Below are positions 29,417 through 39,065 of a DNA stretch of 64,000 nucleotides, piece by piece. Both the position numbers and the translations under genes were made by a program. The stretch covers positions 62,001 to 126,000 of the forward strand of contig CAVWSB010000003.1 of the NCBI GenBank assembly GCA_963757565.1. Direction: 5' to 3'. Below the pieces are notes generated by a model that made no database searches, was not told the DNA's origin, and worked only from the letters and a program-made list of their open reading frames with translations. Origin of the DNA: PALSA-894 sp963757565 (lineage in GTDB: Bacteria > Pseudomonadota > Alphaproteobacteria > Rhizobiales > Xanthobacteraceae). Position 1 is the first letter of the stretch. Each line of letters opens with the position of its first letter.

Positions 29417-31317
29417 GGCGTTGAGCCTGCTTCTAGGTTGATGCCTTGAGGCAATTCGAGCGGTGTCAATTCGATCTCGTAGGTGCTCTCGAAGGGACCG
29501 GTTTCCAAGTTTCTGAACTTGATCTCTTGCCAGATGCTGTTCTGCTTCAGCATGTTCTCGATCTGCCGCGGTACCTCGGTCGAACGATTGAGAATGGCGT
29601 CGATCTGTTCCTGCGTCCCGGTCGGACCCGAGAAGCCGGTGATAGGGGATTGCGCCAGCCCGTCGATTGCGGCGGCCTGCGCATCCGCCGAGCCGTGCGT
29701 CTCATTCACGAGGATGGCTTGGCGGTATGTCAGGGGGAAGTGGATGCCGTCATCGTTCGGCGCATCAACTGGCACCGTGTAGCCGACGTCACCGGCGTCG
29801 AGTGCAACGATCTGACCATCCATGAACTGATAGCCCTCGTCGACGTAGCCGGTATCGACATAGGCCGGTTCACCCGTAACGCCTGCGACCGACCCGCCGT
29901 ATCCGATCGAGCAGGCGATCTCCACGTGACCGATCGGCTTGCCGCTATCGCCATCGAGTGACAGCGCGTACTTCACGATCTTGCCCTGTGCTTGACCGCT
30001 CGGCAGCCGACGATCGTGCAGCAGGGCATTCTTGCGGCACGACAGCTGCTTGGCGCGTTCGAACGAGCAATCCCAAGAGACATTGATCGCCCGACCACTG
30101 GCCATGAGCTGCGAGCGGGCGCGGTGAAGAAGATACTCGAGGGATTGAAGGCCGCGGTCGCTTGAGAAGTAGGATCGGTTCCGCACATCGCCGATCGGCA
30201 CACTACCGTCCAACGGGACGCCGACATCGCCACCGCCGATCCGGAGCGTTCCGACCTCTTCCTCGCCAGGTAACGTCACTAGCGCCTGGAAATTGGCCTG
30301 CATCGTGAACTGGATGGTTTCCTTGCGATCGCGCGCGGCCTCGTAGTTCACCGATAGTCCGGCGCTCACCGCCCAAAGCGGAATGCGGAGCCAGGTGCTG
30401 TCAACGCTCGCTTCGCCTTCGCCACTCTTGGAGCCGGACGTCAGCGGCACCTTGATGGACGGTCCGCGCAGCGGCGCGATGGTCGAACTGATGCTGGTCG
30501 ACAGCGTGTCGCCAGTCGCGTGCTTGCGCTCCTCATTCGACCACGAAATCGAGAAACTCGCGGGCTCCGTGCCGTCGATGTTGTAGTTGTCCTGGGCGTA
30601 TCCGAAACTGACCGTGTAGCCGCCATCTATGCTGTCACCAGGCTTTGGCCAGTCGTCGATTAGGGCTTTGCCGCTATAGGTTTCGAAGTAATAGGAGCCG
30701 ACGTTGATGTTGCCGCGCGCAGACTGCGTCCAAGACACATCCGCGCTCACGGTCAGCGACCGCGTCGGCACCTGGCCAATGCTGATCGAGACGCTGTCGT
30801 AGGGAACCTCGTTTTCGAGGAACTCCGCAACGCCATCCTCACCCAAAAGAATGTGCGACGTCGTCACCGCCAGTGTGGTTCGGTCGATGTGCCACAGCGC
30901 GGGCCGCGCTTCCAGCACCGTGTCCGGATCGACCTGCGCGTCCGGCGTTATGAACACTGGATCGTAGTAGGGCAGTACCCGAAGGGACGCCGCCAAGGCG
31001 GCTTTCCGAGAGGCGTAATCTGCCGGCCTTGCGATGAACTCCAGCGTGACGGCGTTCTGATTGATGTTCGAAGGCACCCCGACAAGCCGGCCGAAGAACA
31101 ACGGCGTGCCGCCGTGTGACAACCAAGCCCAGGTCTTGCGTGCCGACGCCAGGAGTCCAATGCGCGGATTCTTGAGTACGATGGAGAGCGACGGAAAGTC
31201 GCCCTCGTTGTGCTCGATTGCAATGCTGAGCACCTTTTCGTCTTCGACCAGATGCTCCGGGCCGAAGACCGCTTCGCTGGTATCCACCCACGCGAAATGA
31301 AAAACGATGGCGGCCAA
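29413..31317 (-). CDS. Large phage tail/baseplate protein
   Basis: 634 aa, intact. TTG 31317 (MAAIVFHFAWVDTSEAVFG), two bases after the upstream stop, is preferred to an earlier start that would overlap that gene by 46 bp. The early segment VLSIAIEHNEGDFPSLSIVL resembles the opening of gp27-like hub domains. A long beta-rich middle and a Cys pair (SCRKNALLHDRRLPSGQA) follow. Its place between the lysis module and the fibres and its length suggest a baseplate hub or tail-tip protein; the exact role is inferred. Confidence 0.65.
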   Translation of the reverse strand: MAAIVFHFAWVDTSEAVFGPEHLVEDEKVLSIAIEHNEGDFPSLSIVLKNPRIGLLASARKTWAWLSHGGTPLFFGRLVGVPSNINQNAVTLEFIARPADYASRKAALAASLRVLPYYDPVFITPDAQVDPDTVLEARPALWHIDRTTLAVTTSHILLGEDGVAEFLENEVPYDSVSISIGQVPTRSLTVSADVSWTQSARGNINVGSYYFETYSGKALIDDWPKPGDSIDGGYTVSFGYAQDNYNIDGTEPASFSISWSNEERKHATGDTLSTSISSTIAPLRGPSIKVPLTSGSKSGEGEASVDSTWLRIPLWAVSAGLSVNYEAARDRKETIQFTMQANFQALVTLPGEEEVGTLRIGGGDVGVPLDGSVPIGDVRNRSYFSSDRGLQSLEYLLHRARSQLMASGRAINVSWDCSFERAKQLSCRKNALLHDRRLPSGQAQGKIVKYALSLDGDSGKPIGHVEIACSIGYGGSVAGVTGEPAYVDTGYVDEGYQFMDGQIVALDAGDVGYTVPVDAPNDDGIHFPLTYRQAILVNETHGSADAQAAAIDGLAQSPITGFSGPTGTQEQIDAILNRSTEVPRQIENMLKQNSIWQEIKFRNLETGPFESTYEIELTPLELPQGINLEAGSTP

Positions 31318-31319
31318 GC

Positions 31320-31769
31320 TCAGATTTCCTCGAGTGTCAGCGACCAGCTCACCTGCGCATCCCACTCGTCAAAGGACTGGCTGAAGTCCACGACGCGCAT
31401 ATTCAGCATGGGTCGGTAGTAAGAGTAGAAACCTTCAGTGCGCTCGGAGCCCGCCACGATGGATCGCTCTGCGCTTCCCCCAGCGGTGACGTAATAGAGC
31501 TCGGCGATGCATTCGACCTGTACGTCCCGGCCGGGCCAGATCCCCGCAACACCAAGCGGCATCTGATCATTGCCACTGATGACGCTGGCGTATTTGCGGA
31601 ACTGCTCGACGGAAAAGTCGATCAGTTCCCCGTTGATGGTTCGCCGCAGATCCTTGGCTTGCTCAATGGGATTGAGCGTCTGTGTCAGGCCACGGGCGGC
31701 GTAAGGCGATATCCCGACGCCGCTGATCTTCAGCAGCGTGCTGTCTGCCGCGTTCAGAGGTTCAGTCAC
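31320..31769 (-). CDS. Phage tail-region protein
   Basis: 149 aa, GTG start (MTEPLNAADSTLLKISGVG). The protein contains ISPYAARGLTQTLNPIEQA and GNDQMPLGVAGIWPGRDV. Immediately upstream of, and probably translated with, the 634-aa tail protein. I know similar small proteins in rhizobial prophages only as hypothetical; a tail-tip accessory is likely. Confidence 0.6.
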   Translation of the reverse strand: MTEPLNAADSTLLKISGVGISPYAARGLTQTLNPIEQAKDLRRTINGELIDFSVEQFRKYASVISGNDQMPLGVAGIWPGRDVQVECIAELYYVTAGGSAERSIVAGSERTEGFYSYYRPMLNMRVVDFSQSFDEWDAQVSWSLTLEEI

Positions 31770-31821
31770 GGATCTTGTTGGGAGTGGTGGTATCAGAGGA
31801 GCTATGTTGAACTACGAGCCA

Positions 31822-31989
31822 CTAGCGGTCATCTTTCTTCACCGAGATCAAAGTGGCGGCCTTCTCTTCCACCCGTCTCCAGAGTTCGTCCGTAGAGGAA
31901 AACTGCACCATCACTGAATTTACATAGCGACGCAGGCGGTCCCAAACGACTTTACGGGCCACGCTTCGATTGTTGGGTTCGGTCGCCAT
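31822..31989 (-). CDS. Short protein in the prophage, 55 aa
   Basis: Reads MATEPNNRSVARKVVWDRL at the start and ends ATLISVKKDDR. It is a mixed-charge helical protein with no membrane segment. It fills a 287-bp gap that would otherwise be empty in a tightly packed operon, and has typical codon use (mostly G or C at third positions). No clear ribosome binding site upstream. Function unknown. Confidence 0.45.
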   Translation of the reverse strand: MATEPNNRSVARKVVWDRLRRYVNSVMVQFSSTDELWRRVEEKAATLISVKKDDR

Positions 31990-32056
31990 GATGCGGCAAC
32001 CATCGGTAGCTGGTTCTGTTCCGATCTCGGTTGAGTTCCACCGTGTCGCTTAGGAG

Positions 32057-32332
32057 TTATCGATGTGACGGAGGTTGCTCTAGGCGGTCTAAACGCCGTT
32101 CAAGAGCAATGAGCCGCTCGTCCTGCCTGCCGCTCACGACAAGAACGTTCGCGAGCTGCTGCAAGGTGAGTTCGATCTTGGCTACGCGCAGATCCATGCT
32201 GCCCAGCTCCGCGCGAATTCCATAGTAGGCGCCACTTCCCGCAATGATAAAGCTGAGCGCCGTGAGCACATGCCCATAATTGATGGTTGGATCAAAGACG
32301 GGCTTGCCTTGCCTGTTGCCGTTATCACTCAT
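32057..32332 (-). CDS. Small membrane protein with coiled coil, lysis-region
   Basis: 91 aa starting MSDNGNRQGKPVFDP. One membrane helix (HVLTALSFIIAGSGAYYGI, about residues 20-40) is followed by a heptad-rich stretch (VAKIELTLQQLANVL, ERLIALERRLDRLEQ). It starts 9 bp after the 3TM holin stop. The layout of one helix plus periplasmic coiled coil recalls inner-membrane spanin subunits, but no outer-membrane partner is visible; a lysis accessory role is inferred. Confidence 0.6.
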   Translation of the reverse strand: MSDNGNRQGKPVFDPTINYGHVLTALSFIIAGSGAYYGIRAELGSMDLRVAKIELTLQQLANVLVVSGRQDERLIALERRLDRLEQPPSHR

Positions 32333-32341
32333 GCTGCAATC

Positions 32342-32731
32342 CTAGCGCTTGAAGATCCGAGCGACCTTCTCGATGGAACGTCCGCCGACATAGGCGGTGA
32401 GGATCATGCCGGTCCAATCGGCGATCATTCCGGTGATCGGGTCGGTGACGCCGAGACCGAGGACCTTGTCCCAGACAATCACCTTCCAGAAGTAGATGAT
32501 GATCGGAAAAGCCAGCAGCGGCCGGATGATCGCCGTATACCAACGACCTTGCTCGGCGATAATGATTGCCGACGCTTCTTTCCTTGCAGCGATCTCGGCC
32601 TCGATTTCCTTGCCGGCAAGATCAGCGGCAATTCGGTCCTTGGTGTTTGAGGCATCCAACCGAGCTTTGTAGGCATTGATCAACCCGGTGATAACCGGGC
32701 CGCCAATGAGGCTAGCGAGCCAACTCCACAT
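32342..32731 (-). CDS. Holin of the GTA-type 3TM family
   Basis: 129 aa starting MWSWLASLIGGPVITGLI. The central part DRIAADLAGKEIEAEIAARKEASAIIIAEQ and the hydrophobic segment PLLAFPIIIYFWKVIVWDKV, then GRSIEKVARIFKR at the end, match the family described as holin (3TMs family) for gene-transfer-agent release in alphaproteobacteria. It would form holes in the inner membrane so the endolysin can reach the wall. The start lies 4 bp after the upstream stop. Part of the lysis cassette 32057-33950. Confidence 0.85.
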   Translation of the reverse strand: MWSWLASLIGGPVITGLINAYKARLDASNTKDRIAADLAGKEIEAEIAARKEASAIIIAEQGRWYTAIIRPLLAFPIIIYFWKVIVWDKVLGLGVTDPITGMIADWTGMILTAYVGGRSIEKVARIFKR

Positions 32732-32735
32732 CGCC

Positions 32736-33123
32736 TCAGCCCTCCTGACTCGCAGGAGCTTCCCGGCTCTCCGCCTCGTGCCGTTTGTCGGCAAGATTGC
32801 GCAAGAACTGGAAGATCGCCGTGATCGAGATCAGGATGATCGGCCACGCCCAGGAAGGGACGCTCGCGGCGATCGAGGTCACGTCGACGCCGCCAACGAT
32901 TGGCGCGATGAAGTCATAACCGCTGACCGCCGCGCTCGCGCCGATGACCGCGACCGAGGAGAGCTTCTGCTTGATGCCGGCGAACTTCTCGCGAAATGCG
33001 GCGACGATACTTTCTTCTCGGGCGTACAGCTCGATGAAGCCGGGCCGCGTTTTGAGGATCGGACGAACCCAAAACCAGTAGATTGCGACGAGAGTGCGCG
33101 GAGAAGAGCACGAAAGTCAGCAT
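32736..33123 (-). CDS. Phage membrane protein in lysis cassette (second holin-like), one frameshift
   Basis: About 128 aa after repair. ATG 33123 is preceded by AGGAGAACTC. The sequence MLTFVLFS breaks at GG 33100-33101; one base fewer gives SRTLVAIYWFWVRPILKTRPG. A first helix at the N-terminus, a charged middle (ELYAREESIVAAFREKFAG) and two hydrophobic stretches (SVAVIGASAAVSGYDFIAP, SWAWPIIILIS-like) follow. Its place between endolysin and holin suggests a holin-like or antiholin role. Confidence 0.6.
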
Positions 33124-33137
33124 GATGAGTTCTCCTG

Positions 33138-33950
33138 TCAGGCAGCGAGTTCGGGAACGAGAGGGGTTTGGGGAATGGCGGCTTCCTGCGCGCGCTGGTG
33201 CCACCGGTTGAGGACGTAGATCGATCCGCCAATCGCGAACGCGACGCCGCCGGCGATCGCGCCGGTCTCCCAGGGATGCGTGGCGATCCAGTCCCAGTGA
33301 CTGCCGCCGACCGCGACGGGCGCCGCGGTGCCGGTGCCGACGATCACCTTCTTGACGACAGCGGGCGCCGGCACAGCTCCTTTGCCCTGCGCGGGAGCGA
33401 TGTCGGTCACAAGGGACGGAGACGGACGCGTCTGCGCGGCCATGCGCAGGCTGATGGAGCGCACTTCAGCCACGCGTCGGCTCCAGCCGGAGCCGAACAC
33501 CGGCCAGGTGCTCAGGTGCTTCAGAAATGCGAGCCGCTCGTCGTTGATCGCGCTGACCAGCGCTTTTGGGTCTCGCCTCGCGACGGCTCGCAGCACTTCG
33601 TCATTGACCAGACTTGTCGTATCGGACAGCCCGAGCACACGCCGCAGCACTTTGCCGCTGCGGCCGATGCCCGAGTTCACACCGTAGTCGAAGATGCTGT
33701 AGTCGACGCCCGGCGGGAGTTGGTCGCAGCGCTGCGCGTTCCAGTACTTCGCGCGATAGATCGCATTTGCATCGCCGACTTTCATTGCGCGCACGTCGGC
33801 GGCGGTCGCATCTGACTTCCGATACCGCCGATAGTCGGCAAGCGTGATGCCGAAGTTGGTTGGACCGCCCGGATCGGACGGATGATTGACGTAACCTCCC
33901 TCGTGAGCGAGCAGGCGACGCAAAGCTTCGTCGTAAGTCGACGCAGACAT
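33138..33950 (-). CDS. Endolysin, GH108 N-acetylmuramidase with C-terminal membrane anchor
   Basis: 270 aa. N-terminal GH108 domain: LLAHEGGYVNHPSDPGGPTN followed by FGIT, with the catalytic Glu in HEGGY at about residue 17, then YRAKYWNAQRCDQLP and SIFDYGVNSGIGRSGK. A peptidoglycan-binding-3-like region follows (residues about 110-170). The C-terminal 80 residues hold a Pro/Ala linker and a hydrophobic helix (GAIAGGVAFAIGGSIYVL). It would cut the glycan strands at the end of the lytic cycle. RBS GGAGG is 8 bp before the ATG. Confidence 0.88.
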   Translation of the reverse strand: MSASTYDEALRRLLAHEGGYVNHPSDPGGPTNFGITLADYRRYRKSDATAADVRAMKVGDANAIYRAKYWNAQRCDQLPPGVDYSIFDYGVNSGIGRSGKVLRRVLGLSDTTSLVNDEVLRAVARRDPKALVSAINDERLAFLKHLSTWPVFGSGWSRRVAEVRSISLRMAAQTRPSPSLVTDIAPAQGKGAVPAPAVVKKVIVGTGTAAPVAVGGSHWDWIATHPWETGAIAGGVAFAIGGSIYVLNRWHQRAQEAAIPQTPLVPELAA

Positions 33951-33971
33951 TCTTAAGTCCTCCAGAAATGC

Positions 33972-33991
33972 AAAAGCCGCCCGGAGGCGGC
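33972..33991 (-). terminator. Rho-independent terminator between tail and lysis modules
   Basis: On the minus strand GCCGCC-TCCG-GGCGGC is followed by TTTT. It lies 30-50 bp after the stop at 34024, so it would end or attenuate transcription from the head-tail genes before the endolysin. Confidence 0.75.
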
Positions 33992-34023
33992 TGCGTTGGT
34001 CGGATCAGTGGAGGGGCTTGGCG

Positions 34024-34434
34024 CTACAGGACGAACCAACCGGCAGCATCGACGAGCACCTGCACGTCGCTGCCGTCAGGCGTGAGCGGCAGACCGGTCA
34101 CGCCTGAGTCCTGGTACATGATCAGGAACGTGTTCGTGCCGTCGTCGGCGTAAAGGATGAGAGCCTCGATCGACTGACCCGCTACCGCTGAGACGGTGGG
34201 ATCGTCGGAGTCGAAACTTGCATCATCACCAAGCGCCTTGCCGGTCAGCGCCGGCGAGGTTGCGATGATGGCGCCCGACGGCACGTCGGCGAGGGAAGCG
34301 TGCGTCGCCGAATAGGCGTAGGTCGTGCCTGCCCCCGAGACATTGATCAGAGCCGCATAGATCGCGACTGCCGTGAGATCGATGTCGCCCGCCATGAAGC
34401 GTTTCTTGGTCTTTGGGTAGAGCGCGTTTGCCAT
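34024..34434 (-). CDS. Phage protein, tail-associated, unknown
   Basis: 136 aa starting MANALYPKTKKRFMAGDID. Beta-rich and acidic, with repeated Asp/Thr patches (DDASFDSDDPTVSAVAG). The opening (build-up of A-L-Y-P-K-x-K) is recurrent in phage proteins placed between tape measure and lysis genes; no function known to me. Starts 13 bp after the tape-measure stop. Confidence 0.65.
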   Translation of the reverse strand: MANALYPKTKKRFMAGDIDLTAVAIYAALINVSGAGTTYAYSATHASLADVPSGAIIATSPALTGKALGDDASFDSDDPTVSAVAGQSIEALILYADDGTNTFLIMYQDSGVTGLPLTPDGSDVQVLVDAAGWFVL

Positions 34435-34446
34435 CAGATCTCCGTC

Positions 34447-37209
34447 TCAGACGTAGCCGGGCTTTCGGCCCGCGCTGCGGACCTGCCGTGCCACGGCGAC
34501 GCGGAGTAGCTTCTGAGCGACGTCCTCGGGAGCCAGCAGTCCCGCGAACAACTCCGGGCCGATCTGTAGGTTGAGGGGCCGCAACTGACCGGTCGATGCG
34601 AGTGACGGAATCTGACCTCCGTCGGCGAAGCGCAGCGGCGCGATCGGCGGCATCATCACCTGCAGCCGATCAATCAGGCCGCCTTGAGAGAATCCGCGGA
34701 AGGCGCCTTTCGGAAGCCGCATCGCGTTCAGAGCGTGGAAAACGCTTACCCCGTACTTCCGAACGGCTGCGGCGCGCACCATGAACTCGCCGGCCGAGGC
34801 CCAGATCGGCACGGAGTCGCTCGTCGCCGTTCCGGGACCGTGGATGGGGCCGCCGCGAGCGAAGCCGGTCGCGCCCGCTGCGGCGGCGGTTTCCTGCGCG
34901 CTCGCCGCACCCTTGGCGGCGCCGGTGATCGCGTTCCAAACGCTGATCGCGAAGTCGCGCACGCGGGTGAGGAAACCGATGATCGCGTTTACGCCGGTGG
35001 AGAAGGCGCCGGTGATCGTGTCCCACATCGCTTGCGCGCCTGAGACAATGCCGCCCCACAGACCTTGAGCCAGCGCTTTGAGCGCATCGAATACGGCCTG
35101 AGCAGCCGCAACGATGACCGCCCAGCCGCTGCTCAGGAAATCGAACCCCGCCTGAAAAAGCCCCGTGAGCTGGTCCCAAAGCGCCGTCGCGCCCGCAGCG
35201 ATCGAACTCCAGAAGCTCTGGATCTGCTGAATGCCGGTCTGCCAAAGCGCAGCGAGGCCATCCCACAGTGCACCAGCTCCAGCGGCGATCGAGGACCAGA
35301 CCGCCAGGGCGGCGTTTGCGATGGCGCCCCACAAGCCCGCGGCGGCGGAGATCCCAGTGGAAAACAATCCGCTGATAGTCTCCCAGAGACCGGTGAAGAA
35401 GCCGACGATCGATCTGACAACCGCCGCGGCACCGTCACTCAGCTTTTTCCAATTGATCCCTTGGGCGAGCTTCACCGCCAGGAAACCGAGCGCGACGCCG
35501 ACCGCGGCAAGTAGAAAGGGGCAGGCCACCGATGGCCGCAACGAGACCGATCGCGCCTTGGGCGACGATGACGAAGACGCCACTCAGCAGGCGAATGGCT
35601 ACGAGAACGATGTTCAGCGGTCCACCCAGTGCTCCGACGAGGCCGACCAGCAATCCCCAGGCCCCTCGAAACACCGACAGGACGCCGAGCAGGCTGAGAA
35701 AGCCGCCGATCAGCTTCGCGATGATCAGCGTCACCACGATGTCGGCAGGCGTGATCTTGGTACCGAACACCGCATTGATGCCATTCGCCACCTGCTGCAT
35801 GAGCCCCGCGAGCGCCTTGAACGCCGGCACCACGACGGTGGTGACAACAGTCGAGACCGCGGAGCCGAACTCGAGCAGCTGCGTCTTGGCGGTCAGGATC
35901 CACCCGGTCTGGATATCCTGATCCTGCCCACTGATCGCGCGCGCGAGATCCAGGATCACCGGCCGCGTCTTGGTGGCAACGTCGGCCGCGAAGGTGATCA
36001 CGGCAGCGCGGCTGTCCGCGATGGCCTTGCGAAAGAGGTTCGCCGCCTCCGTGAACTGCGGTGCAAACAGGAGGCCGACCGAGTCCTTCAGGCGCGTGAT
36101 GCTGAACTGCAATTGCCCAACGGCACGGTTCATCTCGACGCCAACGCCGATCTGGGTCGGCGTCAGGATCAGGCCCTGGCTCTGCAGCTGTTTGCCGATC
36201 CGCTCGATGCCCTCGCTTCCTTTGGAGAGCAGCGGCACGAGGTCGGGACCGACCCGGCGGCCGAACAGCTCGACTGCGCGGGCCGCCCGGTCGGCCGGAT
36301 CCGGAATGGCGGCGATCTGGTCGGCTACGGCTTTGAAAATTTCGATCGGGTCGCGCGCCTTGCCGCCGGACTCGGTGAGCGCAATACCGTAGCGCTCGAA
36401 CGCGCCACCCGCGTCCGTGACCTTCTGTTCTAGGTCACGGTAATGCTGGCTCAGTTCTTCAAGGCTGTGCGTTGCCGGAAGCGAAAAATCGCGCATTGGA
36501 CTTCTGCGCATCATCCAGCGCGCGTTGAACACCGCCCGTGTGCTCCTCGATCGCCCCGAATGCGCGACCCAAGCTTGTCCTGATCGGTACCGAGCTTGCC
36601 GGCGGCGGCGGCAAACTCCTGGTAGGCCGTGGTGGATGTGCCGGCGGCGAGTGCATTGCTGCGGATCTCGCTGGCGGTGCTCGCGGCAGACTTCGCAAGG
36701 GCGAACAGCGTCGCAGGCAGCGCGCCGAGCGCCGCCGTCGTCTTCAGCACTTCGCCAACCGCGTTCCGGAACGCGCCGGCAATCCCCGTCACCCCGAAAT
36801 TGAGATTGGTGAACTGCGCCGTCCCGGCCGCCACCGCTGAGCCGACGCCGCGCATCGCCGTGCCGGTCGCCAGCACGACGTTGGCAAGCGCTGCTCCGGC
36901 GCGCTCGGCGCCCGACATGGCGGTGGCGGCGTTGCCGACCTGATCTCCCAGCCCCTGTGCGGTCGAGCGCGCCGCGCCGAATGCGCCGCTCGCGTTCGAC
37001 ACGCGAACCCGCATGGTGTCGATCGAGGACCCGGCACGGGTTGCTGCCGCGTCAACGGCACCGAACGGCTTGTCGAGCTTGACGTTCTCGCCGGCTGTCT
37101 GGATCTGGGCGAACGCCTCTTGGCCTACTTTGCCGATCTGCGACAGCGCCTGCTTGATCTGCTCCGCACCCTCAAGCGCGATGCGCTGCGTGATCGTCGA
37201 GCCGGCCAT
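34447..37209 (-). CDS. Tail tape measure protein, at least three frameshifts
   Basis: About 920 aa after repair. Sets tail length and is extruded at DNA injection. N-terminus MAGSTITQRIALEGAEQIKQ; Ala/Gly-rich helices follow, a membrane-like middle (VVTLIIAKLIGGFLSLLGVL) and a set of Trp-repeat units (ALWDGLAALWQTGIQQIQSFW, ATALWDQLTGLFQAGFDFLS) near residues 620-720, typical of tape measures. Three breaks were resolved, each fixed by deleting one base: CCC 36568-36570, AAAAA 36484-36488 and AAA 35515-35517. TGATG overlap with the upstream gene. Confidence 0.85.
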
Positions 37210-37805
37210 CAATCAGTTCGCAAGTGTTTGGCGTAGAGGGAGGGCAACTGGGCGGCGGCTTGCCGAGCCGCGCCCTTGATGTCGAAGCGCTTCGCAATCG
37301 TCGCGCTGGAGATCCCGATGTAGAGCGGCTTGCGGCTGAGGCTGTCGGCAGCGCGCCGTCGGCTGCGTTTGGCGCGGTACTTCGCGAAAAGCAGGGGCGG
37401 CGAGCCAGGCCGTTGAACCGAAACGAGCGGTCCGACCGAGCGGACGTACTGCGAAGGCGTCATCGGGCGCCCGCGCCGGATCGGAACATTGCCAAGCGGC
37501 AGCCAAAGGAGCGGCTGCCCGCGGATGACCGCGCCTTCCTCGAACACGCCGGCATAGCGGATCTTGTGAAAGATGAATGCTGCCGGGCGCATGCTGTCGC
37601 CTTGCGCCGGGTAGATGTTGACGCGGAGCGCATTCTGCCATTTTCGGGAGAAGCCGGCGGACGCAATGCTGGAACGCCCCGTGCGCTTTGCGACGTCGCC
37701 GGCATCTTTCATCGCGGCGGTCGCGGCTTTCGCGATGGGCCTTTGCAGTTCGCGCGCGATCACGTCGACGAAGCCCTTGGCGACGTCGGTTAGGCTGAAG
37801 CGCAT
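37209..37805 (-). CDS. DUF6441-like phage minor tail protein
   Basis: 198 aa, intact. It starts MRFSLTDVAKGFVDVIARE and contains WQNALRVNIYPAQGDSMRP, FIFHKIRYAGVFEEGAVIRG and PLLWLPLGNVP, matching my recollection of the DUF6441 family in prophages of Rhizobiales. Located between the tail assembly gene and the tape measure. By position it could correspond to a minor tail protein. Confidence 0.65.
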   Translation of the reverse strand: MRFSLTDVAKGFVDVIARELQRPIAKAATAAMKDAGDVAKRTGRSSIASAGFSRKWQNALRVNIYPAQGDSMRPAAFIFHKIRYAGVFEEGAVIRGQPLLWLPLGNVPIRRGRPMTPSQYVRSVGPLVSVQRPGSPPLLFAKYRAKRSRRRAADSLSRKPLYIGISSATIAKRFDIKGAARQAAAQLPSLYAKHLRTD

Positions 37806-37814
37806 CGGTACGGG

Positions 37815-38429
37815 TTATTCGCGGTTCAATTGATCGAGTTGACGCTTCAGTTCGCGCGGTTCACCGCGGGCGGCTAGCGCCGTAAGGGCGAGGTTCTCAG
37901 CCGCCTCGCGCTGTCGGCGGCGCCTTGCAAAGTAGAGAGAGCCCGCGATTTGGCGCGGCGTCATCGCCCACACGTCAGCCGGCGGATAGTTGGCGCCGAT
38001 CAGAGCGTCGATGGCTGCGGCGACGTCGAACCCAGCGCCGTATCGGATCGAGCGGCGTCGGCGTCGAGGATGTGCCCCAGCGCCGTCAGCTTCGCGACGA
38101 AAGGGCCAATGCCCTTCGGCAGCGTCAGGCGCAGGATCGCGGCTGAGAAAATCAGCTTGCGCATCAAGCGACAGAGTGCCGGCGACAGCTTCCGCTTTCT
38201 CGTCTCCTGGATACCCGCAGCCCGCCGCGATGATTGCCGCGACCGCTTCGCCGCCGATCACCATAAGCTGAGCGGTCTCGACCTCGAGGCCCGTCATTAA
38301 TTTGCGAAGATCGGGAAAGCGACCCAATAACGAAGCCAAGCCGCTTGCCGAGACGCCGTGCACGGCGACGAAGGCGCCTTCGATTTCAACAGTCTCGACG
38401 CTGGGTGCGATGTCAATCAGCCCAACCAT
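37815..38429 (-). CDS. Phage tail assembly protein, frameshifted
   Basis: About 200 aa after repair. ATG 38429 (MVGLIDIAPSVETVEIEG) has a strong upstream AGGAGGAG. The frame breaks at AAAA 38149-38152; one base fewer gives DFSAAILRLTLPKGIGPFVA. A further shift near 38040-38060 returns to YGAGFDVAAAIDALIGANYPP. The C-terminus has DVWAMTPRQIAGSLYFARRRR. Its place between tail tube and tape measure is that of the tail assembly chaperones (lambda G/T), which often use programmed frameshifts, but the two shifts here look like sequence errors. Confidence 0.6.
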   Translation of the reverse strand: MVGLIDIAPSVETVEIEGAFVAVHGVSASGLASLLGRFPDLRKLMTGLEVETAQLMVIGGEAVAAIIAAGCGYPGDEKAEAVAGTLSLDAQADFLSRDPAPDAAEGHWPFRREADGAGAHPRRRRRSIRYGAGFDVAAAIDALIGANYPPADVWAMTPRQIAGSLYFARRRRQREAAENLALTALAARGEPRELKRQLDQLNRE

Positions 38430-38657
38430 ATTGCTCCTCCTCTTTGTAACGACAACGCAGACGGCGTGCGCCGCAGGACTAAAGCTCGATTCCGACGGTC
38501 GATCGCTCAGTCGCGACGGAAAAGTTCCGCTCGTCACCTGACCAAAAAACCGCTATGTGCACGGAACAGGGCATATCGGTCCGCGTTAGGAAAATGTACT
38601 TCCGAATAGCTAGACTGCTGCAGCCCCCGGTCACGACCGGGAGGAAGCGACTGTGTT

Positions 38658-39059
38658 GTGTTGAACTCTGTTAGTCCTCCCCTGATCCTGGTCGTTGAGG
38701 ACGACTGGATCACTCGACACGACATTTCGGTCTTCTTTGAAGAGGCTGGATGGAGCGTCCTGCAGGCCGATTCGGGTGAGCAAGCGATCGGGATCTGCCA
38801 AGCCGGAACACAAGTCGACATCGTTTTTTCCGACATTAATCTGGGTGGACGTGTGACCGGCTGGGAGGTCGGACACTGCTTCGATGATCGATCGGACACT
38901 CCGATCGTCTTCACGTCGGGAAATCCTGACAAAGCGGCCAGCCGAACCGAGAACAGTCTGTTCTTTTCGAAGCCGTATTTAAATGACGAGATTTTGGCAG
39001 CATGCGAGGCGCTGGTTGAGGCTCGCAGGAGTCGTTCTCAGTTTAGTCGAACATCGTGA
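38658..39059 (+). CDS. Receiver-only response regulator embedded in the tail operon
   Basis: 133 aa CheY-like REC domain with no output domain. All key residues are present: acidic pair in LVVEDDW, phospho-acceptor Asp in DIVFSDINLGG, Thr/Ser in IVFTSGN and Lys in LFFSKPY. GTG start with GGGAGGAAG about 14 bp upstream. It lies on the plus strand between the minus-strand tail assembly and tail tube genes, ending only 18 bp from the tail tube stop. Such singly placed host-like genes in a structural block are termed morons. Target unknown; perhaps phosphorylated by an HWE kinase as at 48143. Confidence 0.9.
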   Translation: MLNSVSPPLILVVEDDWITRHDISVFFEEAGWSVLQADSGEQAIGICQAGTQVDIVFSDINLGGRVTGWEVGHCFDDRSDTPIVFTSGNPDKAASRTENSLFFSKPYLNDEILAACEALVEARRSRSQFSRTS

Positions 39060-39065
39060 GATCGA

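Noticed and set aside
37815..38429. Programmed ribosomal frameshift of a tail chaperone
   Set aside because: The shifts are in the middle of the gene and of the same one-base-gain kind seen elsewhere, so error is more likely than recoding.
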